From positions 24,955,911 through 25,019,910 of the forward strand of contig CM037843.1 of assembly GCA_021234535.1 (NCBI GenBank): a stretch of 64,000 bases of DNA, written 5' to 3'. Source of the DNA: Stichopus chloronotus. Its lineage: Eukaryota > Echinodermata > Holothuroidea > Aspidochirotida > Stichopodidae. The translations under genes were made by a program, and so were the position numbers. Position 1 is the stretch's first letter. Each line of letters starts with the position of its first letter. Below the pieces are notes generated by a model. The model was not told the origin of the DNA. It did not search any database and saw only the letters and a list, made by a program, of their open reading frames with translations. This document shows positions 11,240 to 23,571 of the stretch, in pieces.

Positions 11240-13191
11240 ATTTTTTTTCATTATATCATTATTTTTACACATTAGTTCCATTTTCCGCTACAATATTTCT
11301 GGAACACAGTGAGAGTGCGAGGACTGTTTATAAGAAACTCGATAGTTTGAATGTATGACATTGATTTAGACTTTCTTGTTTGGAAGCATTTATGAAAGTG
11401 ATAGTACAAGTGATGTACTTCTTATTAAAGTAGGCTATACTATTGGTGGCAAAATGCCCTCTCCACAGTCAGGTGTGGGGATTGCAGTTTATTTTCCATT
11501 CAAAAGTGCGGTGGCAAAGCGGGGAGCGGGGAAGGGGGTAAATATCGCCGTCGCTCCCTCTCATGAAAGTGGTAGACTCCTTCCCTCCCATCCACGTCTT
11601 ATCTTTCATTAAAATTGAATTAAAGTCAATTGTAAAGGTGTGTGTTGAAATGAAAACGAACGAATTTGAAAAAGTGAAATCATTTTCGTTTTGAGGAACA
11701 ATAGTTGGTGGATTTCCCCACTGTAGTCTTCCCCGATTGAAAAAGATTATTATCTAATGGACTGTTCTCACTTTGTGCACTATAGTTATGAAAATAAAGC
11801 CGATTAAAAGGCCCTCCAGAAGTCATTGCACAATGACTATTCATACAGCATAAAACACTTTGTGCTATTCTTTTTTTTTCTTTGAATAAGAAAGCTGAAT
11901 GGTAAAAAGAGCTAAATTTCGTTGAACAAACAAGTGCTTAAAACAAATGCTTCATCTGATATAGTTTTAAAGTACCTGCTATTCTTCCAACAAATCATTA
12001 CGCATGAAAACAGAAAATGTATGAAACAGAATCTCCGTATCTTCCTCATTCTGATTCTCCATAATAAAAATCATCGTCAAATCAGCAAATGTGACTTCTT
12101 CAGAATTTATGTGGTTATTCTAATTCTTATTTAAAAATAAACTGGACTTACCGAATGTGTTTGGGTGACCCATTTTTAAAGGACCTTGCGTTACGAACAA
12201 GAGTCACTTCGAACCGACGGTACCACGCAAAAGGTGTTCGATTAATCGCGTGCATCAATGCTACCAGCATCCTATAGTCCCAATGGATGCAGGATGTGTA
12301 TGCTCTATGTGGGTCTTTTATAACTGTGTACAGGGAGCAATCATGCCATATTTGCAGGGAACTGGTGACTGTAAAATTCAGACAAGTTAGATTGCGACCG
12401 GACAGAAATGCCATAAATCTGCATTTTGCACTTCGTGTTGTAATTACGTAATCAATATCGTGAAAGGTACCCTCAAAATTCCATGTTAATGCAAAACGTT
12501 AGCGCCAAGGTCAGGAATGGTGTTCTCATATTAGAATTGTTCGTACTAATGTCAGCTGTATTTCGTGAGAACACACAACTGTATCTTGTCATGGGGATGT
12601 AATATCGTATGCAAGTGTAGGTCCAGTCTTCAGTCGGAATATACAAACATTTACGTACAAGAAACGATTCTTTGAAGCGCGATGGAACTGAAAGGTATCT
12701 ATGTAAATTTCGTTAGAGAGTAACCTCTCATTTTTACCTCGTCATCACACCACAGTTTTATGTAAGAAAATAAATGAGCCGTTTTAGACTGCACAGTGTG
12801 ATTCGGTTTTAAAGAGGACGGTAGCATCTATGGAGTGCTAAAGCACTTAATAGACCTATATGAATTCTTTTGCTAAATGTTGCTATCGGATTTGTTGAAC
12901 TAAGTAGTTTCACTCGATTAGTATTCTAACACTATGCATCAACAGGTATGAAGAATTGTCTTCGCCTGCTCGTCATTACCAATCGTTTGCTCAACTGAAA
13001 TATGTCTTAAAATCAAACCTGTTAATCCGTCGCTTCAGCCTTCAGGTGCTATGAAATGCAGTGAGCCACTCTCTTAAAAGGATCCCCAAGCGGTAAGCAT
13101 GTTTGTGAGCTGATTGTAATTTCTGCGCAGTTAGTTTTTAATTACCTTCCGGTCATTCACAGATTCACATATTCGGATTATTAAAATATCA

Positions 13192-13193
<2 letters not shown>
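11240..13193. other. Gene-free intergenic DNA
   Basis: No convincing gene. A minus-strand frame at 12152-12414 ends at a strong splice donor, but its peptide is unrecognised. The rest shows nothing supportable. Confidence 0.35.

Positions 13194-13236
<43 letters not shown>
13194..13236. repeat. (TA)n microsatellite
   Basis: An uninterrupted alternating A/T tract of about 43 bases. Confidence 0.95.
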
Positions 13237-13240
<4 letters not shown>

Positions 13241-13434
13241 CAAGGACTTTACTGAGGAGGTAGTATCTTAACGTGATTACTGTTTCAAAAAGACTTCAAA
13301 TCTTCGGAGACGGTAGGGATACATGTCGGGCCCAAAGTATTTCTATTTAATTTTTTTTGTATCTGAAAGAGGCTCATAGGATTGTTTTTCTCCAAAAAAC
13401 AAAATTTTCACAAACCTGTCAACTTTTTTCACGT

Positions 13435-13725
13435 GCAAATGACAAATGGTTTTACTAAGAGAATTTTCATGTATCACACACAAAGGAGTATTGATGAGTG
13501 AGTAATTAAAGATTCAAGTTTATTTTTTGAAAATTCTCGACCAGACACTTTTCACATCAGTACTAATTATACGCAATTAGCTACAAGTCAGAGTCAAAAC
13601 TAAATATTTTGACAGTTTTTATGACTTTTGAATGCAAAACTTGATAAATTACGCTAATTGCCATGTGTTTGTATCCTTCAAAATCTTCGCAAACGTATCA
13701 ATATCAACTCAATAAGCCTCTTTAT
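13435..13725 (+). repeat. Dispersed repeat, copy A (partner inverted at 29.7-30.0 kb)
   Basis: The reverse complement of this segment aligns along its length with 29677-29985. Shared words on the reverse strand in order include TTGAGTTGATAT, ACAAACACATGGCA, GAAAAGTGTCTGGTC and ACTCACTCAT. Divergence is substantial, so the element is old. No terminal inverted repeats or coding frame are seen. Confidence 0.7.
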
Positions 13726-15467
13726 AGTTGTTTTGCCTACATGCACATCAATTGACTAAAATGTTTACCAGCGATGACCCTTAAAGGTATATGGAATCAT
13801 TGCGGTATCTCAAAATATTTCGTTGTAAATTTCTCATCAGCTCTTTACCTAAGTTTGTCACTATTTATGTTTCATTTTTTTTTCTTTTTGCACAGTCACC
13901 GATCACAATATCTTAGACTAACCTTCAACGTCCCCCGCGGTTTTGGAAGGCTGATATAATTCAAACGTTTTCTCAACTTGAAACCTTATCTCAATGCGTA
14001 ATAATTTCCATTCAAGTGAATTGTATTAAAAGTAAGTGAACATTTTAGGGCATTTTAATTATTCCAATGATTACTACACCCTTAATTTCTTGTTTCACAG
14101 TACATGTGGCATGAATAAAAGCCTTTTTGTAGTATACAGGCCGAATTAATTATTATGAACGTCGAAAAATAGCCACAGCTGCACCAAAAATTCGTCAACC
14201 GTTGACCATCTTACAAAAAAATTTCTGATTTAAAATTAAATCTTGAAAAAACTTAAACGTCAAACATGCAAATATGTGATGTTAATGCAGGACTCGTATC
14301 ATCTACCTAATGTTACCCGTTGGTTTCTTCAATTTTATTTCTACTGACAATTGAAGACTGATAATGTCCTTAGGGCAGCATGTACATTGATATCAAATAA
14401 CAATTGGGAACCCTGTAAATAAGAGACAATATAGGCCTATCAAAAGAAATGTACTGAAACTGTGCTACAGTCTACATCCGTAGGTTTTGCATTGTCATCA
14501 AACTTTGAACAGTCATACCTCAAAAACAGTAATAAATATAAACACAATACTGACGGATTGTCATTAAGGGTTTCACTCTACAACTTCTGAATGAAGCCAG
14601 CTATTTTTCAAGATGAATGCCACGTGATCTGTGGGGATCCTTCTTTCCTTCCGCTTTCATGCATGTAACTGCAGTTCACTATTGGTAGACTGTAAAACAC
14701 AATTCCTCCCTCCAAATACTAACTTAAATTTGTCAAAATTTGTCAAAATCACGACCCAGAGGGTTACCTTTATGTAACCCCTCCCATCCTACTTACTCCT
14801 GCTATCAGTGAGAGCAGTCCACAATTTATAGAGGATGACGTGCCGGGGAGGGGGTATTACGTTTTGTAACTTTGCAGGCTTTCAGTCCTTTAGAAAATGA
14901 ACTAAAAAGCAAAGGGTGCAAGGAAGTGTGGTAGACTGTGAAATATTGAAATTTAACATTAGTTGCCTGTTAAACATTTAGAACAGACTTGTACAGGGAA
15001 TAGAAAAATATGTAAAGACGCAGGTTACACAGAGTTGCGTACATTTGAGCAGAACGCAGATGATAGAAATTGCAGGTAACCTGCAGCTAAGGATCAATGG
15101 AAAAGGAGAGAAACAAAATGAAAATAGACTTACGCTGGTAGTTTAAGTTGTTAATGAACCAAAACATACATTAATATTCAGAAAAATGCTTTAACATACG
15201 TCATTCGTCACACTTATTATGAGAAGGGCACTTGACAAGGAACTCCTTATAGAGTTGCATTTTGGTGACAGCCGATTCGAGTTGATTTCTCAAATTGCTC
15301 TTATGGCACCATAATTGTAAATCTTATCCACGGCAAAATTTCCCGCATACTTCTGACACAGTATCAGCACAGTGTCAACACACCGGCCAGAAAAAACTCA
15401 ACACTCCATCCCAAAACTTTCTCTTTCCACTCAGTGTGACAAATATTTTACAGGTGTAATAACATCC
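13726..15467. other. Upstream region of L3HYPDH-like copy 1
   Basis: No gene found. The promoter and 5' UTR of the downstream gene should lie at its right end, but I see no clear TATA box or initiator. Upstream of the chosen ATG the frame stays open to about 15372. Confidence 0.35.
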
Positions 15468-15960
15468 ATGGCGTCCTCAGTAAAAACAGACCCTGCTTGT
15501 TGCCAGTCCACTAGTGTACGGTTAAAGACGGTAGAAATGCACGCCGGAGGAGAACCACTTCGAGTAGTCGTTTCTGGTTATCCAAGTCTGACAGGTAAAA
15601 CCGTATTGGATAAGATGACACACGCCAAAAAGGAACAAGATCATATTCGAAAGATGTTGATCTTAGAGCCCAGGGGGCACCGTGCTATGTACGGAGCGGT
15701 CTTGGTCCCACCTGTCGATCCGTTGGCCCATCTCGGTGCATTTTTTATGCATAACAACGATTACGGTACCATGTGTGGACACGGTGTCATTTCTCTTGGC
15801 CGGTTAGCCATCGAACATGGTTATGTCTCTCCCACTGAACCAGAGACAGAGGTCAATATCGAATGTCCATGTGGAGTGGTGAGAGTCATGGTAGAATGTA
15901 AAGACGGCATCACCGGATACTCCAGATTTGAAAGTGTAGTGGCGTTTGTGACGCACACAG
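15468..15960 (+). CDS. L3HYPDH: L3HYPDH-like copy 1, exon 1
   Basis: Codes for the N-terminal lobe with the first catalytic cysteine (codon 15774-15776). Ends ACACAG|GTAGGT, leaving one base of a split Asp codon. Confidence 0.92.
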
Positions 15961-18365
15961 GTAGGTCCACCACTTTCGACAATATAGTATCAACTTGAGT
16001 CTGAAGAAACATCGTCTAACTCGGGACCGGATTCAGGACTTTTTTTTTTTTTTGGGGGGGGGGGGAGTAGGTTGCATTAGATTCACGCTTTGTGGGAGAG
16101 TGTCTTTCATCTGAAGGACTTACATAAAAAAATGTGCTCTTAATATGGTAAACGAGTTACTGTGCCAAGACCGTGACGAGAGGAGAAACAGTGAGATGTC
16201 TCCGATACAAAATTAATGAGCAATTGATCAATTTCAGATGGGGGGGGGGGGAGGGGGTGCACAAGAACCCATTGCATCCTCCGGATTCGCCACTGTGTCT
16301 AGATGGAGGTGTCTCTCTCTATCAGTGCACTTCTTATAAATGTAAATATCATTAGCATCGAGGGGTTTGAAAGAGGGGATAGGGAAGGGATCTGTTTTAC
16401 CTCTACAATTTATGGGGCAAAGGAATAACCTCATAACACTAGCTGACCTCGATAATTAAGATGTAAAACATTAGTCATACCTTAACTGGAAGCCGGATAC
16501 CCACTTACAGATAACCGATAATCAGGCGCAATGCGTCATTTGGTCTTAAGACTTTGTAAAAGAGTCAACTCTACCCCTCCCCACCTTTAGGAAGTGTATC
16601 ACTACGCAGAGGATATGCGGCTTATTTCTCGTCCATGAAATGTTCAAGTAAGTTTAGGAGTATTTAAACCTTACATGGAAATGCAAAGTTCATTAAAATG
16701 TCGACGAGCAAGTGCCACCGAGGCCAGCTCCCTTTTTCAACATTAGTTAAACCAGGCAGGTGCCTGGTCAAACATATGCATAAGTACCGATACAGGTTTC
16801 GATAAAGCGTTGAAACACATGCATCTACTTTTTTATCCTCGAGCCAAATTTTATGTCAAGAACACTTAAAAATACAGTGTGTCAGCATTTGAAGAGAATG
16901 ACTAATTTCGTGCATTTAAACAAAACCTAAAAAGGAAACAAATTGAAATGATGAATGAAGAATTTAATTGATTTTTTGATAAGTTTTCTGTGGATGTATA
17001 CCTAATTTTCAATGTCTCATATCTTCATAATTAAAGATTTTGAAGTAGACGTTACAGGAATCGGCAAGATATCTGTCGACATTTCCTACGGAGGATCTTT
17101 TTTCGCTATAGTGAAAGATTCTGCTCTTAGTATAGACGTGACCACTAGCCCTGTTGACGTAGTGAGTAAGGCTGCGATGAAAGTTTTTCAGTCGGTGACC
17201 AAAGCCGTGTCTGTCAGACATCCAGACGACGATGAGCTGTCCTTCATCTGCGGTGTCATCGTAACCGATGGAAAAGACGAGTATTCGAAAGACCCTACGT
17301 CTAATATTTCAATATTTGGTAATGAAAAGGTTAGTTAGCATTACCATCGTCATTATGCACAGAAAAAAAAAACAGGCAAACAAGAGGAAACGTGATGCGT
17401 TTGCAGGGTTCATTAATGATCTACTTCTAAAAAAATGATTTGTTACTTCATATACGTAGCAGAAATGGTTGCATGTATTTTTCGGAAGTGTGTGTCGTTT
17501 TCTTTTTTTAACAAGGTATGTGACGCCGTATCTCTTTTGTAATATAGATGGCAACGTCAGTTTTTCCATTCATGCGTACTACGTTTTGCTAACCCTAACC
17601 TCGAAATATCTTCACCCTATACCCTTTGCTAGCCATCCCCTTACCACTATTCATGTCTTTAAATACATTTACACGTCACGTGGATATTTTCATTCTACCT
17701 TGTTTATCGGTCCACTTCCCCAGTGAAATTTACAATACGTCTCTTGACGTAATGGAAATCGAAGGACGATTTAGCCGTTATGCAATAACTTACGTACTCT
17801 GTATGTCCCAAATTAAATTGTTGTTATTACGTTAGTGACTGGCTCTATATACAGCCGTTGTCAGTCAAATTATTGTTATATGGTACTAGTCGTTCTAGTT
17901 TACTCATCAGGAACATCTTTCAACTATGAACTTCTTATCGACACTTCAAACACTCCATTACCTCATAAACCAACAATTGTCACGACCCTCTCCATCTCCA
18001 AATACTTCTCCCTCGCCAACTTGCAAATGATATAAATGCATACATGAATATGCATCACTGGGACATGTGACGTGTTACTCTATGTTCCATTACAGGTTGA
18101 TAGAAGTCCTTGTGGTTCTGGGATCACGTCGCGTTTGGTTGTGCAGTTCCACAAAGGCCAGATTTTAGAGGGACAGGAGAGGGTCTTCCAGAACGCCAGA
18201 ACGAAGTCTCAGTTTACCGGAAAGGTTCTTCGTGAGTCTACGGTTGGTGCATACAAAGGTGTGGTAGTCGAAGTCAAAGGTCGAGCTCATTTCACCGGCG
18301 AGGCAACCTATATCAATTCCCGAGAGACGGACGATTCTCTAGGGGAGGGCTTTCTGATAGGTTAA
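15468..18365 (+). CDS. L3HYPDH: Proline racemase / trans-3-hydroxyproline dehydratase family enzyme, copy 1
   Basis: Three exons, 15468-15960, 17037-17329 and 18096-18365, join through GT-AG introns in phases 1 and 0 into 351 residues. The human protein has about 354. Family marks: TVEMHAGGEPLR near the N-terminus, LILEPRGHRAMYGA, first catalytic block TMCGHG (Cys103), NIECPCG, SYGGSFFAIV, VTDGKDE and second catalytic block DRSPCGSG (Cys268). Established family knowledge: cytosolic PLP-independent enzymes that abstract the alpha proton of proline or hydroxyproline. Dehydratases carry Cys and Thr at the two positions; racemases and 4-hydroxyproline epimerases carry Cys and Cys. This copy is Cys/Cys, so the exact reaction is open and racemase or epimerase activity is inferred. 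ATG 15468 (MASSVK) was chosen for best length. An in-frame upstream start would add 32 residues. The second copy 5 kb downstream has the same exon design. Confidence 0.9.
16022..16295. mobile_element. Probable MITE with CAGTGGCG-type right end, inside intron 1 of copy 1
   Basis: The right end reads ATTCGCCACTG; its complement, CAGTGGCGAAT, matches the terminal motif of the hAT-like elements here. The left end (ACCGGATTCAGG) matches poorly. GTCTA occurs on both sides as a possible remnant duplication. Contains T-then-G (16041-16066) and G (about 16241-16255) homopolymers. Confidence 0.4.
17037..17329 (+). CDS. L3HYPDH: L3HYPDH-like copy 1, exon 2
   Basis: Acceptor TTAAAG at 17031-17036. The first two bases complete the split Asp codon, then FEVDV follows. 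Contains DISYGGSFFAIVKD and VTDGKDE. Ends AATGAAAAG|GTTAGT in phase 0. Confidence 0.92.
18096..18365 (+). CDS. L3HYPDH: L3HYPDH-like copy 1, exon 3
   Basis: Acceptor TTACAG, then VDRSPCGSGITSRL with the second catalytic cysteine at codon 18111-18113. Ends GEGFLIG and TAA. Confidence 0.93.
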   Translation, partial: VDRSPCGSGITSRLVVQFHKGQILEGQERVFQNARTKSQFTGKVLRESTVGAYKGVVVEVKGRAHFTGEATYINSRETDDSLGEGFLIG

Positions 18366-21279
18366 TTTCAAAAGAGATAATTTTGAAAAGAGATGTAACC
18401 TACGTTATAATTTACAGATATCAAATTCATTGGTTTACAATCTTGGTTGCACTTTTATAAGTAAAAGAACAACATAGTTTGGTCTTAAATTTTTTAAAGC
18501 CATTGAGTTTCATTTTTGCAGGATTCCTTATTAAATCGGTAAAGCATGCCTCGGTGATTTGTCTCGGATACGCAGGATCCCATCTAATGACCGAATGGTA
18601 CGGCAGTATGGCAATATCACCCTACACCATGCTAAGATTTTCAAACTGATACCGGTAGTATAGCCGCCTTGTCAAACTCGAATAGTGCTTGCACACTGCA
18701 GTACGGGGATATACTGTATGCATTGGCATGGACACTGAGCTTTGTAGGCAACGTTTACAGATGAGTGAGAAACTCCTATGATAAACCAAGGTCAGGAATA
18801 GCGTTTTACAACTGGGAGTAGGAGATATGGTGATCATGGAGGAGGGGTGTGTGCTCGTATCGTGGCTCATACTGATAGATACACTGTAAAGACATTTTGA
18901 GTTCCTGGCCCACTAAAGTCATGTCCATCTAGTAATATCGTGAACAGAGGAGCTCTTCCAACCAACTTCCAGCATTAAACGAAAAAAAAAATCCAGGAAA
19001 AAAACTTTAAAATTCTCCCATCTCTGATCGAATGGGGTAAAGACCACTCAGGCTGATTTTAGTCTCGGTGTGGATTTTACTTCAGTTGCGTGTGATAGTT
19101 TCAACGGCTGTTTTAACTTGTCCGAAAATCGCATCCCAAATATTTAACTGGAGAGACAGACCCAGCCATACGGCTAAATTCTGCAGGTCCGATTAGTCGG
19201 AGCTATTGCTTGGAGGCTATCTTAATGTTAACTTCAACTACGCAGTGCTTAACTGTGACCATTGATGATATACTCGGCCAACTGTGAAACTGCACCTGCC
19301 ACTGCAGAGCTATACTCGAGCTCTTTCAGAATACTTACCTGAAAAGTTGAATATTAATGTTTTCGTACCATCAGTAACTTGTGTTTACGTCCATACCGTG
19401 GACTCCTGTAAAACAAATGTTCTTAATGCAAATACGCAAGTTGACATTGGTTGGTACCGGTGTTGATTGCGCTAAGCGTGAGTGATTTCGATTATTCTCT
19501 ATATTCTGTAAATAGGTGATTGTAAATATATGCATGCCATTCCCTCACTGCATGGTTGTCGACAGTGGTGCCATCAAATTATACTGTTATTATTTTATAT
19601 GTAGCAAACATCCAGTGATGTACATTGTATGCGTATACGCTATGCCATTGTTTTCTCACACCTTTTGGGGATTTGGGGTTTTCAGTATGTGTGCTATTTC
19701 AATATATATGTTACTTTGTAGTATTCCCGACGGAAGATTCAGCAAACTTATGCCTCTATCTTTCTTATATTCTTGAAGTTCTTCCTTTTACTTTGAACGA
19801 GAATGGTGCGAAAATGAGTGTGCTGCTGCTTCGTCACAGTGGTTCATACGCTGTGTCTACCTATTTCATTCAGCATACCGTACTAAGTTGGCTTAAATCG
19901 CACCTTGGTTCAGTTAACGCCTGTACTATTTCAGTTTGGTACATGATATTGCATAGTTGCTCCCTTGTGGTTGGTCAAGGTTTGCGATAAAGTTATACAT
20001 AAAGTTTCTATATCGGTCTAGGGTCTGTGTAAATAGACACTACTAAAGTTATGGGCTTTAATCCATGACGGCAGTCCCCCAGTCCTTGAGAGGTAGGGGA
20101 CAGTATCGAATACCCTCCCCCCAAGGTCTGCTCATACACATTTAATTTGGGCTGGGTTCAAGCTCCCAGATGTATCTGTATATTATGAGGGCTTCATTAT
20201 TTTGTTCACTGTATTTGTAAATATCCCTCATATTAGGCCAAAGAGGACGATGTTTTTATCGCGATTTACGCCGGACTGAGCTTAACATATTCCTAATTAT
20301 TCTTTGGAGACAGGAATTTTATGAACTGATCAAAAGTTACCTTAGACTCCCTTTCTATAACCCTGGGCAGATTCAGGTCACTTACACTGTTAAACAGTGA
20401 TACGATATGTGTTTTTGTTTAAATATAGAATAACAAAGTGGTGCATAGGTTACTTAAAGTTGCCCCCCATCCCCATGGTTACGTCGCTATTGTCACCCCC
20501 ATCCATTCGCTAATCTCCTAAAAAAATATGTCTCTATGCCATGTCTATGTCCTGGGGCCCTGCAGGACGTCGACGATGCACATAAGTACATGCATGAAAA
20601 AATAAATAAAATTGATGGTACGTGACTGTTGAACATTATCAAATGTGGTAAAGTTACGCAGAACTTTTTAAGCTTTTACAGCCCACTCATCACACCGATC
20701 CGCATAAGGTTTCCTTAGATATGTATATATACCGGAAGGAGCAAAGGTAATTTAAATATTCTCGATAAAAGCAATCCACAAGATATCAATTTTCGATGTT
20801 TTTTGGGGGCATTAATTGAGACATTGCAGACATGAGATCCCTATTTAAAGGTTGGATACATGCAATTTAGGGAACCCCGAGAATTGCCGTTTCCGGGCAT
20901 CTGGGGTTTAGTAAAACCCAAACTTTTCGCTGATGGTGACGCTCCGCTAAGAAAGTCCGGCCTGGTGGTGAGAGGAAAAGGGCCTCTTCCTCAGACAAGA
21001 CCCCCCCCCCCCCCCCCGGTGCTGAAAGTCTCATATAACTAATCATAGATGTATGGCAATATAAGCCCTCAAAATCATTAAATCCGTGCGTTAATTGCCC
21101 CTGTTTGAGTGAAATATGTTATGTTGACTATATAGGCCCGCAAAGAGCCATTTCTTGCAAACTGGCAAGCATTTTTGTCAAACATTTTCGAGTACACTAT
21201 ACCGATGAGTGACGCTCTTTTATGAATAGGTTCCTGTTACACTTTCAGTCCGAGCTTATATATAATCAGTATACATAAT
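18366..21279. other. Intergenic DNA between the tandem enzyme genes, part 1
   Basis: No further gene. A poorly defined 3' UTR of copy 1 should start here. Overlapping open frames at 19516-19990 have no homology. GGTTACGTCGCTATTG at 20488-20503 resembles the right end of the hAT-like MITEs without an identifiable left end. A C17 tract lies at about 21001-21017. Confidence 0.4.
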
Positions 21280-21570
21280 CAGTATGTCAAGCCGATTCAA
21301 CGATTCAAAGATTTTCGGTTGAGAATCAAAGATTATCAAACACATTTTGATAATAGTGGTAACAATCCAATCAAATCAATTTTATCAAAAGGCATTTTTT
21401 TTATTTCATAAACCTGGTATATCGCTCGAAAATTCAAGACTATAGATTGATAATCTAAGATTATCGTTACTTAGGTTTACAAACATTGTTTGTCAAATTC
21501 AAGATTTTCAATCGAGAATCCAATATTATCATAATAGTTTGATATATTGACTGATAATCGAAAATAAATG
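21280..21570. repeat. Degenerate GATAATC/GATTATC-rich repeat
   Basis: The words AAAGATTATCA, GATAATCTAAGATTATC and GATAATCGAAAA recur in both orientations over about 290 bases, so the segment is internally self-complementary. The period is not constant. It looks like a decayed palindromic satellite. Confidence 0.5.
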
Positions 21571-23123
21571 AAATAAATTGTGAAAATAAACCCTGATTTC
21601 CCCTTTAAGTTATTGGACATTCGGTTGCTATATAGACGTGTGTATGAGTATGTGGCTCATTTCATGTAACCGATGTGGTCAGTGACCTTGAGCCAATAGC
21701 GACCTCCGTATCCGTATAGGTTTTGATTTGATTTTGATAGTGGGGGACACCTGAAGTAAACATCCTCCCCTCCCACATCGACGCCCATACCCGCATCATT
21801 TAAACAGGGGAGTGAACGATAATAATTCGTCGGCTCTTTTAACAAAATGGAGTATGGGAATGACATTGCTTGTGGAAGTTGCATTACAGTTGTAAAGGTT
21901 TCTGAAAGAATTTCCAAGCCCAAGCACTGTTTTTTTTTTTACTTTTCTGGACATTACGTCGTCACAAGAAGATGGTTATTTCTGATGTTAGTTATTCTAT
22001 TGTATTATTAAAACTCACGGCAAGTGCTATTGTTCTTACAAAGTCATTACTGGTTTATAAACAAATATTAGTCTTAAAAACTGCAGTAGCAGAGCAGTTG
22101 AAAACGGGTAGTAATGCCGGATGCATCATTTAGACTTCTAAATGTTGAAGTTAGGCTATTGCCCAGCACAAAATCTACTCTAACGTAAACAAGATACATC
22201 ATCTGCAAGTCAACATTTAGGTTACTGCGGTCTAAAACAATATTGAGGAAAAATGATGAATCATGTGCAACGCAAAGTGAGGTTATTGTATTCTACTCAA
22301 CATAGTGGAAAAAAGATGTATTATGTACTCGAAACAGAATAAAAATCACTGTATGGAATTCAAAATAAAGAGGCGCTTTGTGGCGCGTATATTGCTTTCT
22401 GTGTAAAACAGTTCCATTAAAGCTGACCGTTTCATTATGTGTTACAACTATTTCGGATGGATGCCAGAATTCTATCTGCATCACGTTAGCAAGGTATACC
22501 AGCACAACTTACCTAGAAAACCAAGCCGGCTATCTCCTTCATCGTCTTGTTTGGAGGCAGGAGCTGTGGCCGAACCAATCAAGTTATTTTGTGACTGCAT
22601 GTCTACTAAACTTTTACGGTAATACGCCATACTCTTTTCCATATATGAGGTTTCTGATTTCCATTTGCTGTAAATTCGAGTAGAATACTGATCAGTTTAA
22701 ACCCATGACCTTGAAACGAAAGATCTCAAAATAAAGGACAGATTAAGAAATGAATCGCAGAAAACTCAAATTAACAAATTCCACCTAGGCCTGTCTCTGT
22801 CGTATACCGTAGATGTTATTATATATAATTTATTTTAAACATTTGTTGTTGTTTTTTTTTTTTAAAAAAAGATGTCACATTTAAAAGGATAGCGTTATTA
22901 TTGTGGCTCTCTTCCTCTTCCGTATGATAGACAATGGAACTTCGATACAAATAATAAAATCATATATAATTATATTACAATATTAACGGTATTTGTGTTG
23001 TTGCTTGCTTTTTGCACTTTGTCGTTTGGTTTAGGTTTGTATTATTGAAATAACACTACTGATTTCCGTGTTCTTTCAACTTGATGTCGAAGAGGCAAGT
23101 AGCCCTCAATACATTGACACAAC
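21571..23123. other. Intergenic DNA upstream of copy 2
   Basis: No gene. An open frame at 22378-22683 has no recognisable homology and does not resemble the N-terminus of copy 1. The promoter of copy 2 should lie at the right end. Confidence 0.35.
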
Positions 23124-23571
23124 ATGTTGCGTATCCGCACAGTGGAGATGCATACGGCTGGAGAGCCCCTTCGGATAGTCGTATCAGGGTATCCAACTTT
23201 GAAAGGTACCACGGCCCTAGAGAAGATGAAATCCGCCAAGGAACAGTTCGATCATCTTCGGAAAATGCTAATACTGGAGCCTCGCGGTCATCGCGCGATG
23301 TACGGTGCGGTGCTGGTCCCACCATCAGATGCTAGTGCACAGCTGGGTGTATTTTTCATCCACAATCAATCCTATGCCACCATGTGTGGACACGCCGTAA
23401 TTTCTCTCGCCAGGTTTGCTGTCGACTATGGGTACGCTGCCCCTGTCGAACCTGAAACCAAAGTGAATATTGAATGTCCGTGTGGACTGGTACGGTCATA
23501 TGTAGAATGCAAGGACGGAAAAACCGGGGACGCTCGATATCAGAGTGTTGTAGGTTTTGTCTTTCAAACAG
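23124..23571 (+). CDS. L3HYPDH: L3HYPDH-like copy 2, exon 1
   Basis: Carries the first catalytic cysteine at codon 23385-23387. Ends CAAACAG|GTAGGTAGG, splitting the Asp codon exactly as in copy 1. Confidence 0.92.

Noticed and set aside
10919..11358. Two overlapping plus-strand frames with a poly-Gly stretch
   Set aside because: The Gly run is a translated G homopolymer near the right end of a MITE.
19516..19990. Overlapping Cys- and Leu-rich plus-strand frames downstream of enzyme copy 1
   Set aside because: No homology or supporting splice sites; AT/TG-rich sequence gives hydrophobic chance peptides.
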